Part shown: positions 7,898 through 15,980 of the stretch, piece after piece | How positions within the stretch are numbered: the stretch's first letter is position 1 | Layout: every line of letters begins with the position of its first letter | Assembly (NCBI RefSeq): GCF_025837095.1 | Contig: NZ_CP107551.1 | Location: forward strand, 558,001 to 622,000 | Length of the DNA: 64,000 bases | Reading direction: 5' to 3' | Origin: Rhodococcus sp. Z13 | GTDB lineage: Bacteria > Actinomycetota > Actinomycetes > Mycobacteriales > Mycobacteriaceae | The notes under the pieces: generated by a model | Databases searched by the model: none | Seen by the model: only the letters and a program-made list of their open reading frames with translations | Told to the model about the DNA's origin: nothing | Translations under genes and position numbers: made by a program

Positions 7898-9372
7898 TGA
7901 CCGAACTGTCCACTCCCGCACCCGTCGTCGTACCCGACCCGCAGCTGCGCATCGGCGGCCGGGCCGTGCCCGCCCGCTCGGGTGCCCACTTCTCGTCGAT
8001 CAACCCGGCGACGGAGGAGGTCGTCGCCGAGGTCGCCGCCGGTGGCGCCGCCGACATCGACGCCGCCGTCCTCGCCGCCCGCGACACCTTCGAATCCGGT
8101 GCCTGGTCGCGCATGCCCGGTGCCGAGCGCGGCCGGATCCTCTCCCGCGCCGCCGATCTCATCGAGCAGCACGCCCCCGAGCTGTCGGCCCTCGAGACCG
8201 CCGAGATGGGCAAGCTCTACGCCGACACCGTCGCCGGCGACATCCCCGCCGCCGCGGCGTCGTTCCGGCACTACGCCGGCTGGGCCGACAAGATCGCCGG
8301 TGAGGCGATGATCCTGCCCGACGTGGGGCCGCAGCACCGCTTCGGCTTCACCCTGCGTCAGCCCCTCGGCGTCGTCGGCGCCATCACCCCGTGGAACAAC
8401 CCGACGGTCGTCGCGGCGTGGAAGATCGCTCCGGCCCTGGCCGCGGGCTGCTCGGTGGTCGTCAAGCCCGCCGAGGACGCCTCGCTGTCGACGCTGAAGC
8501 TCGCCGACCTGCTCGCCGAGGCCGGTGTCCCGGACGGGGCGTTCAACGTCGTGCCCGGCCTCGGCCCGGAGGCCGGTGCCGCGCTCGCCGCCCACGAGGG
8601 CATCGACAAGATCACCTTCACGGGCAGCCCGGCGGTGGGCAAGACCATCACCTCGCTCGCCGGCGAGAAGTTCCGCAAGGTCACCCTCGAACTCGGCGGC
8701 AAGGCACCGCAGCTGGTGTTCCCCGACGCCGACCTCGAGGCGTCGCTGCCCTGGATCGCGATGGGCAACTTCTACCACCAGGGGCAGGTCTGTGCGGCCG
8801 GCACCCGCGTGATCGTGCACGAGTCGATCGCCGACCAGGTCGTCGAGGGCCTCGTCGAGTTCGCCCGCGGCGCCGTCATCGGCGATCCCTTCGACCCGGA
8901 CACCACGCAGGGCACCATCGTCAACCGCAAGCAGCTCGACCGCATCCTCGGCTACATCGAGAAGGGCAAGAGCGAGGGCGCCGAACTGCTCACCGGCGGT
9001 TCGCGCGTCGGGGACCGCGGCTACTTCGTCGAGCCGACCGTCTTCCGCGGCCACAACGACCTGACCATCGCCCGCGAGGAGATCTTCGGTCCCGTCGCCA
9101 CGGTCATCACCTTCAAGACCACCGAGGAGGCGGTGCAGCTGGCGAACGCCACCAAGTACGGCCTCAACGCCTTCATCTTCAGCCAGAACCTGTCGACAGT
9201 GCACAGCGTCATCCCGCAGCTGCGGGTGGGCACCGTGTGGGTCAACGGCTGGGGTGTGCCCGATCCGGCGCTACCCTGGGGCGGACGTGACGCGAGCGGT
9301 ATCGGGCGCGAGCTCGGCCGCAGCGGTCTCGAAGCGTTCACCGAGGAGAAGACGGTTCACCTCGGTTACTGA
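7897..9372 (+). CDS. NAD(P)-dependent aldehyde dehydrogenase
   Basis: The product is 491 residues and covers the whole ALDH fold. The Rossmann region carries ITPWNNPTVVAAWKIAPAL. The catalytic base is Glu265 in LELGGKAP and the nucleophile is Cys299 in GQVCAAG; EEIFGPVATV and the C-terminal region are intact. It oxidises an aldehyde to the acid. The ATG is chosen because AGGAG lies five bases upstream and it overlaps the hmgA stop by one base (TGATG). The position in the cluster suggests it uses an aldehyde made by an upstream oxygenase; the substrate cannot be read from sequence. Confidence 0.92.
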   Translation: MTELSTPAPVVVPDPQLRIGGRAVPARSGAHFSSINPATEEVVAEVAAGGAADIDAAVLAARDTFESGAWSRMPGAERGRILSRAADLIEQHAPELSALETAEMGKLYADTVAGDIPAAAASFRHYAGWADKIAGEAMILPDVGPQHRFGFTLRQPLGVVGAITPWNNPTVVAAWKIAPALAAGCSVVVKPAEDASLSTLKLADLLAEAGVPDGAFNVVPGLGPEAGAALAAHEGIDKITFTGSPAVGKTITSLAGEKFRKVTLELGGKAPQLVFPDADLEASLPWIAMGNFYHQGQVCAAGTRVIVHESIADQVVEGLVEFARGAVIGDPFDPDTTQGTIVNRKQLDRILGYIEKGKSEGAELLTGGSRVGDRGYFVEPTVFRGHNDLTIAREEIFGPVATVITFKTTEEAVQLANATKYGLNAFIFSQNLSTVHSVIPQLRVGTVWVNGWGVPDPALPWGGRDASGIGRELGRSGLEAFTEEKTVHLGY

Positions 9373-9393
9373 TCGAAGGAACGGGACAACGCA

Positions 9394-10614
9394 GTGACAC
9401 AGAGCGAGTTGCAGGCGGCCGGAGCGCTCGCGGACATCCGGGTGCTCGAGCTGGGCACCCTGATCGCCGGGCCGTACGCAGCACGACTGCTCGGCGACAT
9501 GGGCGCCGACGTCATCAAGATCGAGGACCCGAAGCGTCCCGACCCGCTGCGCACCTGGGGACAGGGCGAGCGGGACGGGCACCGCTTCTTCTGGACGGTG
9601 CACGCCCGCAACAAGCGGTGCATCACCCTCGACCTGCGTGCCCCCGAGGGGCAGGAGCTGTTCCGGCGGCTCGTCGCGGAATCGGACGTCATCGTCGAGA
9701 ACTTCCGGCCCGGCACCCTGGAGAAGTGGGGCCTCGGCTACGACGTGCTCTCCGAGATCAACCCGGGCATCGTCCTGGCCCGTGTCTCCGGCTACGGGCA
9801 GACCGGGCCGAAGGCGAGCCAGGCGGGGTACGCGTCGGTCGCCGAGGCCGAGAGCGGCCTGCGGCATCTCAACGGGTATCCGGGGCAGGCGCCGCCGCGG
9901 CTCGCTCTGTCACTCGGCGATTCCCTCGCCGGCATGTTCGCCGTGCAGGGCATCCTCGCGGCGCTGCTCGGCCGGGAACGGTCGGGCCGCGGGCAGGTCG
10001 TCGACGTCGCCCTGACCGAGGCGTGCCTGGCGATCCAGGAGTCGGTCATCCCCGACTACGACGTCGCCGGTGTGGTGCGCGGCCCGTCCGGCACACGGCT
10101 CGAGGGCATCGCACCGTCGAATCTGTACCGCACCGCCGACGACATGTGGATCGTCATCGCCGCCAACCAGGACACCGTCTTCCGGCGCCTGTGCAAGGCG
10201 ATGGACCGTCCCGAGCTCGCCGACGACCCGCGCTTCGCCGACCATCTCGCGCGCGGCGTGAACCAGGACGAGCTCGACGGTCTCATCGGCGAGTGGGCGG
10301 CGACCTGGCGGCTCGACGACCTGCTCGAGCACCTGTCGTCATCCGGTGTGGTCGCCGGTCCGGTGAACACGGTCGCCGAGGTCGTCGCCGACGAGCAGTT
10401 CCGGGCGCGCGACATGATCGTCCCGCACCACGACGAGCGCACCGACACCGACGTGCTCGGGCCCGGTGTGGTGCCGGTGCTCACCGGCACGCCGGGTTCG
10501 GTGCGGCGCGCGGGCCCGCCGGTTGCGGGGTACGACAATGAGGCGGTCTACGGCGAGATCCTCGGATTGTCCGAGACCGAGCGGAAGGATCTGCGCGAGC
10601 GCGGGATCATCTGA
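9394..10614 (+). CDS. class III CoA-transferase (CaiB/BaiF family)
   Basis: The product is 406 residues, starting at GTG. It has the family's N-terminal RVLELGTLIAGPYAARLLGDMGADVIKIE. The catalytic aspartate is in SLGDSLAGM (Asp176), the position used by formyl-CoA transferase for the acyl anhydride. It moves CoA between carboxylic acids. With the aldehyde dehydrogenase 21 bases upstream it forms a logical pair: aldehyde to acid to acyl-CoA. A strong hairpin follows 20 bases later and probably ends the transcript that starts near 1063. Confidence 0.9.
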   Translation: MTQSELQAAGALADIRVLELGTLIAGPYAARLLGDMGADVIKIEDPKRPDPLRTWGQGERDGHRFFWTVHARNKRCITLDLRAPEGQELFRRLVAESDVIVENFRPGTLEKWGLGYDVLSEINPGIVLARVSGYGQTGPKASQAGYASVAEAESGLRHLNGYPGQAPPRLALSLGDSLAGMFAVQGILAALLGRERSGRGQVVDVALTEACLAIQESVIPDYDVAGVVRGPSGTRLEGIAPSNLYRTADDMWIVIAANQDTVFRRLCKAMDRPELADDPRFADHLARGVNQDELDGLIGEWAATWRLDDLLEHLSSSGVVAGPVNTVAEVVADEQFRARDMIVPHHDERTDTDVLGPGVVPVLTGTPGSVRRAGPPVAGYDNEAVYGEILGLSETERKDLRERGII

Positions 10615-10635
10615 CGATCCGGCGTTCCGCGTCGA

Positions 10636-10671
10636 ACGGCTCCCGACCCCTGACCCCGGGTCGGGAGCCGT
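10636..10671 (+). terminator. terminator hairpin after the CoA-transferase gene
   Basis: A perfect 14-base inverted repeat (ACGGCTCCCGACCC at 10636-10649 and its complement at 10658-10671) encloses an eight-base loop, with a short T-containing tail. It ends the multicopper-oxidase cluster and isolates it from the KstR-type promoter just downstream. Confidence 0.75.
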
Positions 10672-10720
10672 CGTCGTTTCCGGGTCGGGGCATAGCCATT
10701 CCTGCCGCTCGGCACTAATG

Positions 10721-10738
10721 TAGAACGTGTTCTAAGTC
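10721..10738 (+). promoter_or_regulatory. KstR-type operator and -10 of the nitronate-monooxygenase-like gene
   Basis: TAGAACGTGTTCTA (10721-10734) matches all eight fixed positions of the published KstR consensus TNNAACNNGTTNNA. A -10 candidate TAAGTC starts at 10733, so the last TA of the operator forms the first two bases of the -10. The same offset of 12 bases from operator start to -10 is seen at 25021 and 25310. This places the following gene in the sterol-controlled group. Confidence 0.75.
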
Positions 10739-10763
10739 TTCTACTTCCTCCGAGGAGTGCCGA

Positions 10764-11894
10764 ATGCACACGCCCATCTGCGACGAACTCGGCATCGAGT
10801 TCCCGATCTTCGCGTTCACCCACTGCCGCGACGTCGTCGTCGCCGTCGCCAAGGCCGGCGGCTTCGGTGTCCTCGGGGCTGTCGGATTCACACCCGAGGA
10901 GCTCGAAATCGAGCTGAACTGGATCGACGAGCACATCGGCGACCGTCCCTACGGCGTCGACATCGTCATCCCGAACAAGTACGAGGGCATGGACCAGAAC
11001 CTCTCCGCCGAGGAGCTGACCAAGCTGCTGCAGTCGATGGTGCCCGAGGAGACCCTCGAATTCGGCCGCAAGCTTCTCCGCGACCACGGCGTCCCGGTGA
11101 ACGAGGGTGACGATAACGCGTTGCAGCTTCTCGGCTGGACCGAGGCCACCGCCACCCCGCAGGTGGAGGTCGCGCTGCAGCACCCGAAGGTCGCGCTGAT
11201 CGCCAACGCGCTCGGCACCCCGCCCGCCGACATGATCGAGCACATCCACAACGCCGGCCGCAAGGTCGCGGCGCTGTGCGGTTCGCCGAAGCAGGCCCGC
11301 AAGCACGCCGACGCCGGAGTCGACATCATCATCGCCCAGGGCGGCGAGGGCGGCGGTCACTGCGGTGAGGTCGGTTCGATCGTGCTGTGGCCGCAGGTCG
11401 TCAAGGAGGTCGCCCCCGTCCCGGTGCTCGCCGCCGGCGGTATCGGCAGCGGCCAGCAGATCGCCGCGGCCCTCGCGCTCGGTGCTCAGGGCGCGTGGAC
11501 CGGTTCGCAGTGGCTCATGGTCGAGGAGGCCGAGAACACCCCCGTCCAGCAGGAGGCCTACATCAAGGCCAGCAGCCGCGACACCGTGCGCAGCCGGTCG
11601 TTCACCGGCAAGCCCTGTCGCATGCTGCGCAACGACTGGACCGAGGCGTGGGAGCAGGAGGGCAACCCCAAGCCGCTCGGAATGCCGTTGCAGTACATGG
11701 TCTCCGGCATGGCCGTCGCCGCCACCCACAAGTACCCCGACGAGTCCGTCGACGTCGCCTTCAACCCGGTCGGCCAGGTCGTCGGCCAGTTCACCAAGGT
11801 CGAGAAGACCTCGGCCGTCATCGAACGGTGGGTGCAGGAGTACCTCGAGGCGACCGGCACCCTCGAGAAGCTGAACGAGGCCGCCAGCGTCTGA
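10764..11894 (+). CDS. nitronate monooxygenase / FMN-dependent 2-nitropropane-dioxygenase-like protein
   Basis: The product is 376 residues, starting at ATG after GAGGAG. It has the (beta/alpha)8 FMN fold of this family: an N-terminal PIFAF strand, GGFGVLGAVG, then the phosphate-binding IIIAQGGEGGGHCGEVGS and VPVLAAGGIGSGQQIAAALALGAQGAWTGS split here by residues. Characterised members oxidise nitronates, but many mycobacterial relatives have unknown roles. The perfect KstR-type box upstream suggests a role in sterol or lipid breakdown rather than nitronate detoxification. It is a single-gene unit followed by hairpins. Confidence 0.85.
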   Translation: MHTPICDELGIEFPIFAFTHCRDVVVAVAKAGGFGVLGAVGFTPEELEIELNWIDEHIGDRPYGVDIVIPNKYEGMDQNLSAEELTKLLQSMVPEETLEFGRKLLRDHGVPVNEGDDNALQLLGWTEATATPQVEVALQHPKVALIANALGTPPADMIEHIHNAGRKVAALCGSPKQARKHADAGVDIIIAQGGEGGGHCGEVGSIVLWPQVVKEVAPVPVLAAGGIGSGQQIAAALALGAQGAWTGSQWLMVEEAENTPVQQEAYIKASSRDTVRSRSFTGKPCRMLRNDWTEAWEQEGNPKPLGMPLQYMVSGMAVAATHKYPDESVDVAFNPVGQVVGQFTKVEKTSAVIERWVQEYLEATGTLEKLNEAASV

Positions 11895-11898
11895 TCCG

Positions 11899-11970
11899 CA
11901 CCGCGGGCGTACCGGCTAGGTCCGCGGTGTCCCGAGGTCCGGTCCCGGAGCGATCCGGACCGGACCTCGG
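11899..11970. terminator. two convergent-end hairpins
   Basis: Between the end of the monooxygenase-like gene (+) and the end of the DUF3253 gene (-), CACCGCGG at 11899-11906 pairs with 11922-11929. Next to it a perfect 14-base stem, CCGAGGTCCGGTCC at 11932-11945 with 11957-11970, lies inside the 3' coding end of DUF3253. Together they probably stop transcription from both sides. Confidence 0.6.
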
Positions 11971-12431
11971 GCCGTCTCCACGTCCACCGGCTTCCCCTTC
12001 TGCGTGATCACCACGTGGCCGCTGCGTTCGAGTTCGGCGGCCACCGACCGGGCCGTCGCCGTCAGACCGCGCCACGACTTCCCGCCCACGGCCCGCGCCG
12101 CGTCGCTCGGGCAGATCGTCGACGGCTCCCGCTCCCGCAGCAGCGCGCAGATCGCGGCCGCCAGACGCTCCCGGACGGCCTCCGCGTCGCGCGGCTCCCA
12201 CCAGGGACGACCCCGCTCGCCGAGCGCGACCTTCGCGTCCTGCACCCGGTGCCGCGCGGACGCCCCTTCGCTCTTCACGAGCCGGCGGGCCCGCATCAGC
12301 TCGTTCACCAGTTGCGTACGCAGGGGCTCGGGGATCGACGGGTCGGTGGCCCGCCACCGGCGCCCGTTCACCACTACGTACCTGCCGTCCGGGGTGGGCT
12401 GCGCCGTCCCGGACGATCCGTCGACGTCCAT
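11916..12431 (-). CDS. DUF3253 domain protein
   Basis: The product is 171 residues. The N-terminal half has GRYVVVNGRRWRATDPSIP and a basic helix rich in Arg/Lys (about 35-60). The C-terminal half (ICPSDAARAVGGKSW, then ARSVAAELERSGHVVITQKG) matches DUF3253, which looks like a small winged-helix-type unit with unknown role. It begins 18 bases after mceF on the same strand, so it may be carried on the tail of the mce transcript, at the place where mas genes would normally be. No function is claimed. Confidence 0.75.
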   Translation of the reverse strand: MDVDGSSGTAQPTPDGRYVVVNGRRWRATDPSIPEPLRTQLVNELMRARRLVKSEGASARHRVQDAKVALGERGRPWWEPRDAEAVRERLAAAICALLREREPSTICPSDAARAVGGKSWRGLTATARSVAAELERSGHVVITQKGKPVDVETARGPVRIAPGPDLGTPRT

Positions 12432-12448
12432 CGGTTTCCGCCCGTCGC

Positions 12449-13660
12449 TCAGTTCGGCGGCGACAGAAGCTCTTCCAGATTCGTCGCCGAGTACCCGCCT
12501 TCGCGGCACAACTGTACCGTCGGGGCGCGCCGGCCCGGGTACTCGATGCACGGCATGTTCCGAGCGCCGCGCACCGCGATGGGGGAGTCGGCGGGGAGCT
12601 TGCAGTACAGATCCGCCGGTGTCTCCGGCACGTCCGTCTCGGTCGGCGATCGCCACTGCTCGGGAGGCAGGAAGCCGGTGGTACACGGCGGTGGATCGTT
12701 GAAGGTGGTCGCGAAGAAAGTGTTGGGCGCCGGGTTGTCGAGATTCGGCAGCGCCGCCGACTGCGTCGACGCCATGATCGACGGGAACAGCACCAGCATC
12801 TGCTCGAGCGACGGCCGGTAGACCGCCGCCACCTGCTCGACGGTGACCAGATTCGCCAGCAGCAGCGGCAGGGTGGGCTCGGCCTCCTCGAACATGGCCT
12901 GCACCTGCGCCGCGGCCGGTGCGGTCACGCCGAGCAGCGTGCGGATGTCGGTGTCGGAGTCGCGCAGCTGCGCCGACGTCCCGGCCAGCGAGGACGCCCA
13001 CCGGGCGATCGCGCCCGCCGACTCGACCTGCGCGTCGAGCAGCGGACCGGCCTGGTCGATCAGCGCCGCGGTGCTGTCCGCGCTCGCCGCGGCCTCGGCG
13101 CTCACCGCCGTCGCCGCGTCGATCAGGGTCCGCAACGCCTCCCCGGATTCGGCGACGGCCGTGTGGCTCTCGTCGAGCAGCAAGGCGAGCCGGTCGGAGC
13201 CGACGGACTGCAGGGTGGCGTCGAGCTGATCGAGGGCGACCCCCACCGGTTCCGGCACCGACACGCGGTCCTGCGGGATCACCGATCCCGCCGCGAGATA
13301 CGGGCCGTCCTCGGAATCGGGCAGGAACTCGACGTACTGTTCGCCGATCGCCGACATGCTGCGCACCTGGGCCTGCGAGGAGGCCGGCACGGGCACGTCC
13401 GAGTCGAGCGAGAGCACCGCCTCGGCGCCGGAGGTCGTCATGGTCAGCGACGTCACCCGGCCGATCTCGATGCCCCGATAGGTGACGTTGGCCTCCGGAT
13501 ACAGCCCTGCGGCGTCGGCGAGTTCGAGCCGCACCTCGTAGCGGCCCACCCCGAAGAGCGCGGGAACGTTGACGAAGAACAACGCCACGATCAGGATCGC
13601 GGACACCCCGACGGTGAAGAACACGATCAACCGGCGTCGCAGGACTGCGGTCGGACTCAT
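12449..13660 (-). CDS. mceF: MCE-family protein, MceF type (first cluster)
   Basis: The product is 403 residues, the last subunit of the first mce cluster. It has one N-terminal membrane anchor (about 10-32, LIVFFTVGVSAILIVALFF), then the MCE/MlaD beta-barrel domain (about 38-115, with GLYPEANVTYRGIEIGRV). A helical region and a Cys-containing tail with NDPPPCTTGFLPPEQWRSP and PCIEYPGRRAP follow, characteristic of MceF. Six different Mce subunits are thought to build a tube that carries lipid across the periplasm to the YrbE permease. The start overlaps mceE by four bases. The tail is about 65 residues shorter than Mce4F in this window. Confidence 0.9.
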   Translation of the reverse strand: MSPTAVLRRRLIVFFTVGVSAILIVALFFVNVPALFGVGRYEVRLELADAAGLYPEANVTYRGIEIGRVTSLTMTTSGAEAVLSLDSDVPVPASSQAQVRSMSAIGEQYVEFLPDSEDGPYLAAGSVIPQDRVSVPEPVGVALDQLDATLQSVGSDRLALLLDESHTAVAESGEALRTLIDAATAVSAEAAASADSTAALIDQAGPLLDAQVESAGAIARWASSLAGTSAQLRDSDTDIRTLLGVTAPAAAQVQAMFEEAEPTLPLLLANLVTVEQVAAVYRPSLEQMLVLFPSIMASTQSAALPNLDNPAPNTFFATTFNDPPPCTTGFLPPEQWRSPTETDVPETPADLYCKLPADSPIAVRGARNMPCIEYPGRRAPTVQLCREGGYSATNLEELLSPPN

Positions 13661-14751
13661 CGGGTGGCCTCCTCGACGGGCGGGACGAGCAGGGAGACGA
13701 GATCCGGGATCGGCCTCCCGCCGCCGGTGAGGGCGTTCTCGAAGGGGGTGCCGAGCAGCAGCGCGTTCTCGAGCGTCGGCAACGTCAGATCGAGGATGAC
13801 GGTGCCGTTCGCATAGTCCCCGCGCACCGCGTTGCGGTAGGTGTCGATGGGGAACGGGAAGGTCAGCAGGTAGCGCAGCGACTCGGTGAGCGAGTCGCCC
13901 GCCGCGGACAGCGACGCCAGCACCGGTTCGAGATCGCGCAGGTTCGCGACCGTGTCCTCGCTGCTCGCCTCGACCACCTCCGTCGCCACCCGGCCGAACT
14001 CGCCGAGCGCGTCCGCGGCACGCGTGAGGTCTTCGCGCTGCGTGGCCAGCACGTCGAGTGCCGGGGCGAGCTGATCGGTCGCCGCCGCGAGTTGCCTGTT
14101 GTGCTCGGCGACCTCCACGGCGAGCGCGTCGAGCGACTCCATCGCGCCGACGATCTGCTCGGTCTGCGTGTCCAGACCGGCGAGCACCGTGTCGAGGCGG
14201 GTGAGCAGGGTGCGCACCGAGTCCTGACGTCCGTCGAGGGCCCGGTTGAGTTCGCGGGTGATCTCCTGCGCCTGCGCGAGACCGCCGCCGCTGAGCACGA
14301 GCGACAGCGACGACAGGGTCTGCTCGGTGGTGGGGAACGCGCCCGCCCGCTCGAGCGGGATCACGTCGCCGTCGCCGAGCCTCCCGCGCGCGGGTTCGTC
14401 GAGCGGCGGCGACAGTTCGACGTGGGCGGAACCGAGCAGGCTGGTCTGCCCGATCTTCGCGACGGTGTTCTCCGGCAGCACGGTGTCGCCGTCGACCATC
14501 ACCGTCACCACGGCGTGCCCATCGCCGAGTCGCAGGTCGGCCACTCGCCCGACGGTGACGTCGCCGACCCGCACCCGCGAGTTGCGTTCGATGGTGGTCA
14601 CATCGGGCATCTCGATGGTCACGGCGAAGGCGTCGTCGCCGCGGCCGTGGGTGCCCGGCAGTTCGAGACTGTTCAGGCCGCGCCACTCGCAGCCCGCGGT
14701 GAGGGCGAGGCAGGCGAGCAGCGCCAGCAGGCGGATCGGTCGGCGGGTCAC
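13657..14751 (-). CDS. mceE: MCE-family lipoprotein, MceE type (first cluster)
   Basis: The product is 364 residues, starting at a GTG that overlaps the mceD stop (GTGA). The signal peptide ends in the lipobox LTAGC, so Cys21 should be lipidated, as in all MceE/LprK-type subunits. CEWRGLNSLELPG follows, a signature of this subunit, then the MCE domain (VRVGDVTVGRVADL, IGQTSLLGSAHVEL). The rest is predicted long helix ending with the conserved YRNAVRGDYANGTVILDL. The close match to Mce4E (33066-34283) shows the two clusters are paralogous. Confidence 0.92.
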   Translation of the reverse strand: MTRRPIRLLALLACLALTAGCEWRGLNSLELPGTHGRGDDAFAVTIEMPDVTTIERNSRVRVGDVTVGRVADLRLGDGHAVVTVMVDGDTVLPENTVAKIGQTSLLGSAHVELSPPLDEPARGRLGDGDVIPLERAGAFPTTEQTLSSLSLVLSGGGLAQAQEITRELNRALDGRQDSVRTLLTRLDTVLAGLDTQTEQIVGAMESLDALAVEVAEHNRQLAAATDQLAPALDVLATQREDLTRAADALGEFGRVATEVVEASSEDTVANLRDLEPVLASLSAAGDSLTESLRYLLTFPFPIDTYRNAVRGDYANGTVILDLTLPTLENALLLGTPFENALTGGGRPIPDLVSLLVPPVEEATR

Positions 14752-15980
14752 GGCGCCCCCGGGGACAGCAGTTCGGTCAGGGAGGTCGGCGACGGCGCGC
14801 CCGGCGCCGGCATCAGATCGGGCTCGGTGTAGACGAGCTGATCGGGCAGCGCCCCGACACCGCGGGTGGGATTGACGCGCACCGGCGGGTAGTCCATCGC
14901 CAGCAACGGCAGGATCGGTCCCAGATACTGCACGCACAGCTCCGAACCGGTGTGCGCGTCCACCTGTTCCGCCGCGGCCAGCGCCGAGCAGATGAACTGG
15001 GCCGGGTTGGCGAAGTTGGCCAGCGACACCGCCGAGACGACCGTGTTGTGCGCGGGCTGGTAGATGCCCTGCAGGTTCGCCAGTGCCGTCGGCGCCACGT
15101 GCAGGATCTGCGCGATGCCGTCGCGTTGCGCGGCCAGCGTCTCGGTGACGGCGGTGGTCCGGTCCAGGGTGGTGTCGAGACGTTCCCGGTTGGCGCTCAC
15201 GAAGCGTTCGACGTCGACGAGCACCGAGTCGAGACCGGCGAAGGCGGCGGCCATGTCGTCGCGGTTGGCGTCGAGGATCTCGGTGACGGAGGCGAGCCGG
15301 TCGTGGAGGGTGACGATCTGGTCGCCGCTCAGCGACAGCGCCTCGACGAACACCTGCAGGTTGTTCACGGTGCCGAAGAGGTCCTGGCGGCCGTCGGAGA
15401 GCGTGCGCATCGCCGCCGAGAGCTGCTGCAGCGTCTCGCGCAGCGTCTGCCCGTGCCCCTCGGCGTTGGTGGCGGCGACGTCGAGGACCTCGCCGAGCGC
15501 GCCCTGCGGGTCGGTGTCGCTGGGGCCGAGTTCCTCGGTCAGCCGCGAGAGCTGCTCGGTGATCTCGTTCCACTCCACCGGCACCGCGGTGCGTTCCACC
15601 GGGATCGTCGCTCCCACGGGCAGTTCCGCTCCGCCGGTGTACGGGGGAGTGAGCTGCACGAAACGCGCCGACACCAGGGTGGGGGCGATGATCGCGGCCT
15701 GCGCCTCGGCGGGGATGCGCCGGCCCGACTCGATCTCGAACCGCACGAGGACACGGTCGCCGCGTGGTTCGATTCGCGTCACGCGGCCCACCTCGACACC
15801 CATGATCCGTACGTCGTCGCCGACGTACAGGCCACGGCTGGTGGTGAATTCGGCGGCGTACTCGTCGGTGGAGCGCCACGGCGCGACGGTGAACGACACC
15901 GCCGCCACCACGGCCAGCACGAGAAGCGGTACACCCCAGGAGATCAGGGGACGGGAGACCAGATGGCGCATGCGGCTCAT
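14748..15980 (-). CDS. mceD: MCE-family protein, MceD type (first cluster)
   Basis: The product is 410 residues. A single anchor (about 13-32) is followed by the MCE domain (GLYVGDDVRIMGVEVGRV, then LVSARFVQLTP). A long helical stretch contains repeated LSDGRQDLFGTVNNL-type coiled segments, and the tail is rich in Pro and Ser. The LVSARFVQL block is diagnostic for MceD. It overlaps mceC and mceE by four bases on each side, so all six subunits are translationally coupled. Confidence 0.9.
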   Translation of the reverse strand: MSRMRHLVSRPLISWGVPLLVLAVVAAVSFTVAPWRSTDEYAAEFTTSRGLYVGDDVRIMGVEVGRVTRIEPRGDRVLVRFEIESGRRIPAEAQAAIIAPTLVSARFVQLTPPYTGGAELPVGATIPVERTAVPVEWNEITEQLSRLTEELGPSDTDPQGALGEVLDVAATNAEGHGQTLRETLQQLSAAMRTLSDGRQDLFGTVNNLQVFVEALSLSGDQIVTLHDRLASVTEILDANRDDMAAAFAGLDSVLVDVERFVSANRERLDTTLDRTTAVTETLAAQRDGIAQILHVAPTALANLQGIYQPAHNTVVSAVSLANFANPAQFICSALAAAEQVDAHTGSELCVQYLGPILPLLAMDYPPVRVNPTRGVGALPDQLVYTEPDLMPAPGAPSPTSLTELLSPGAP

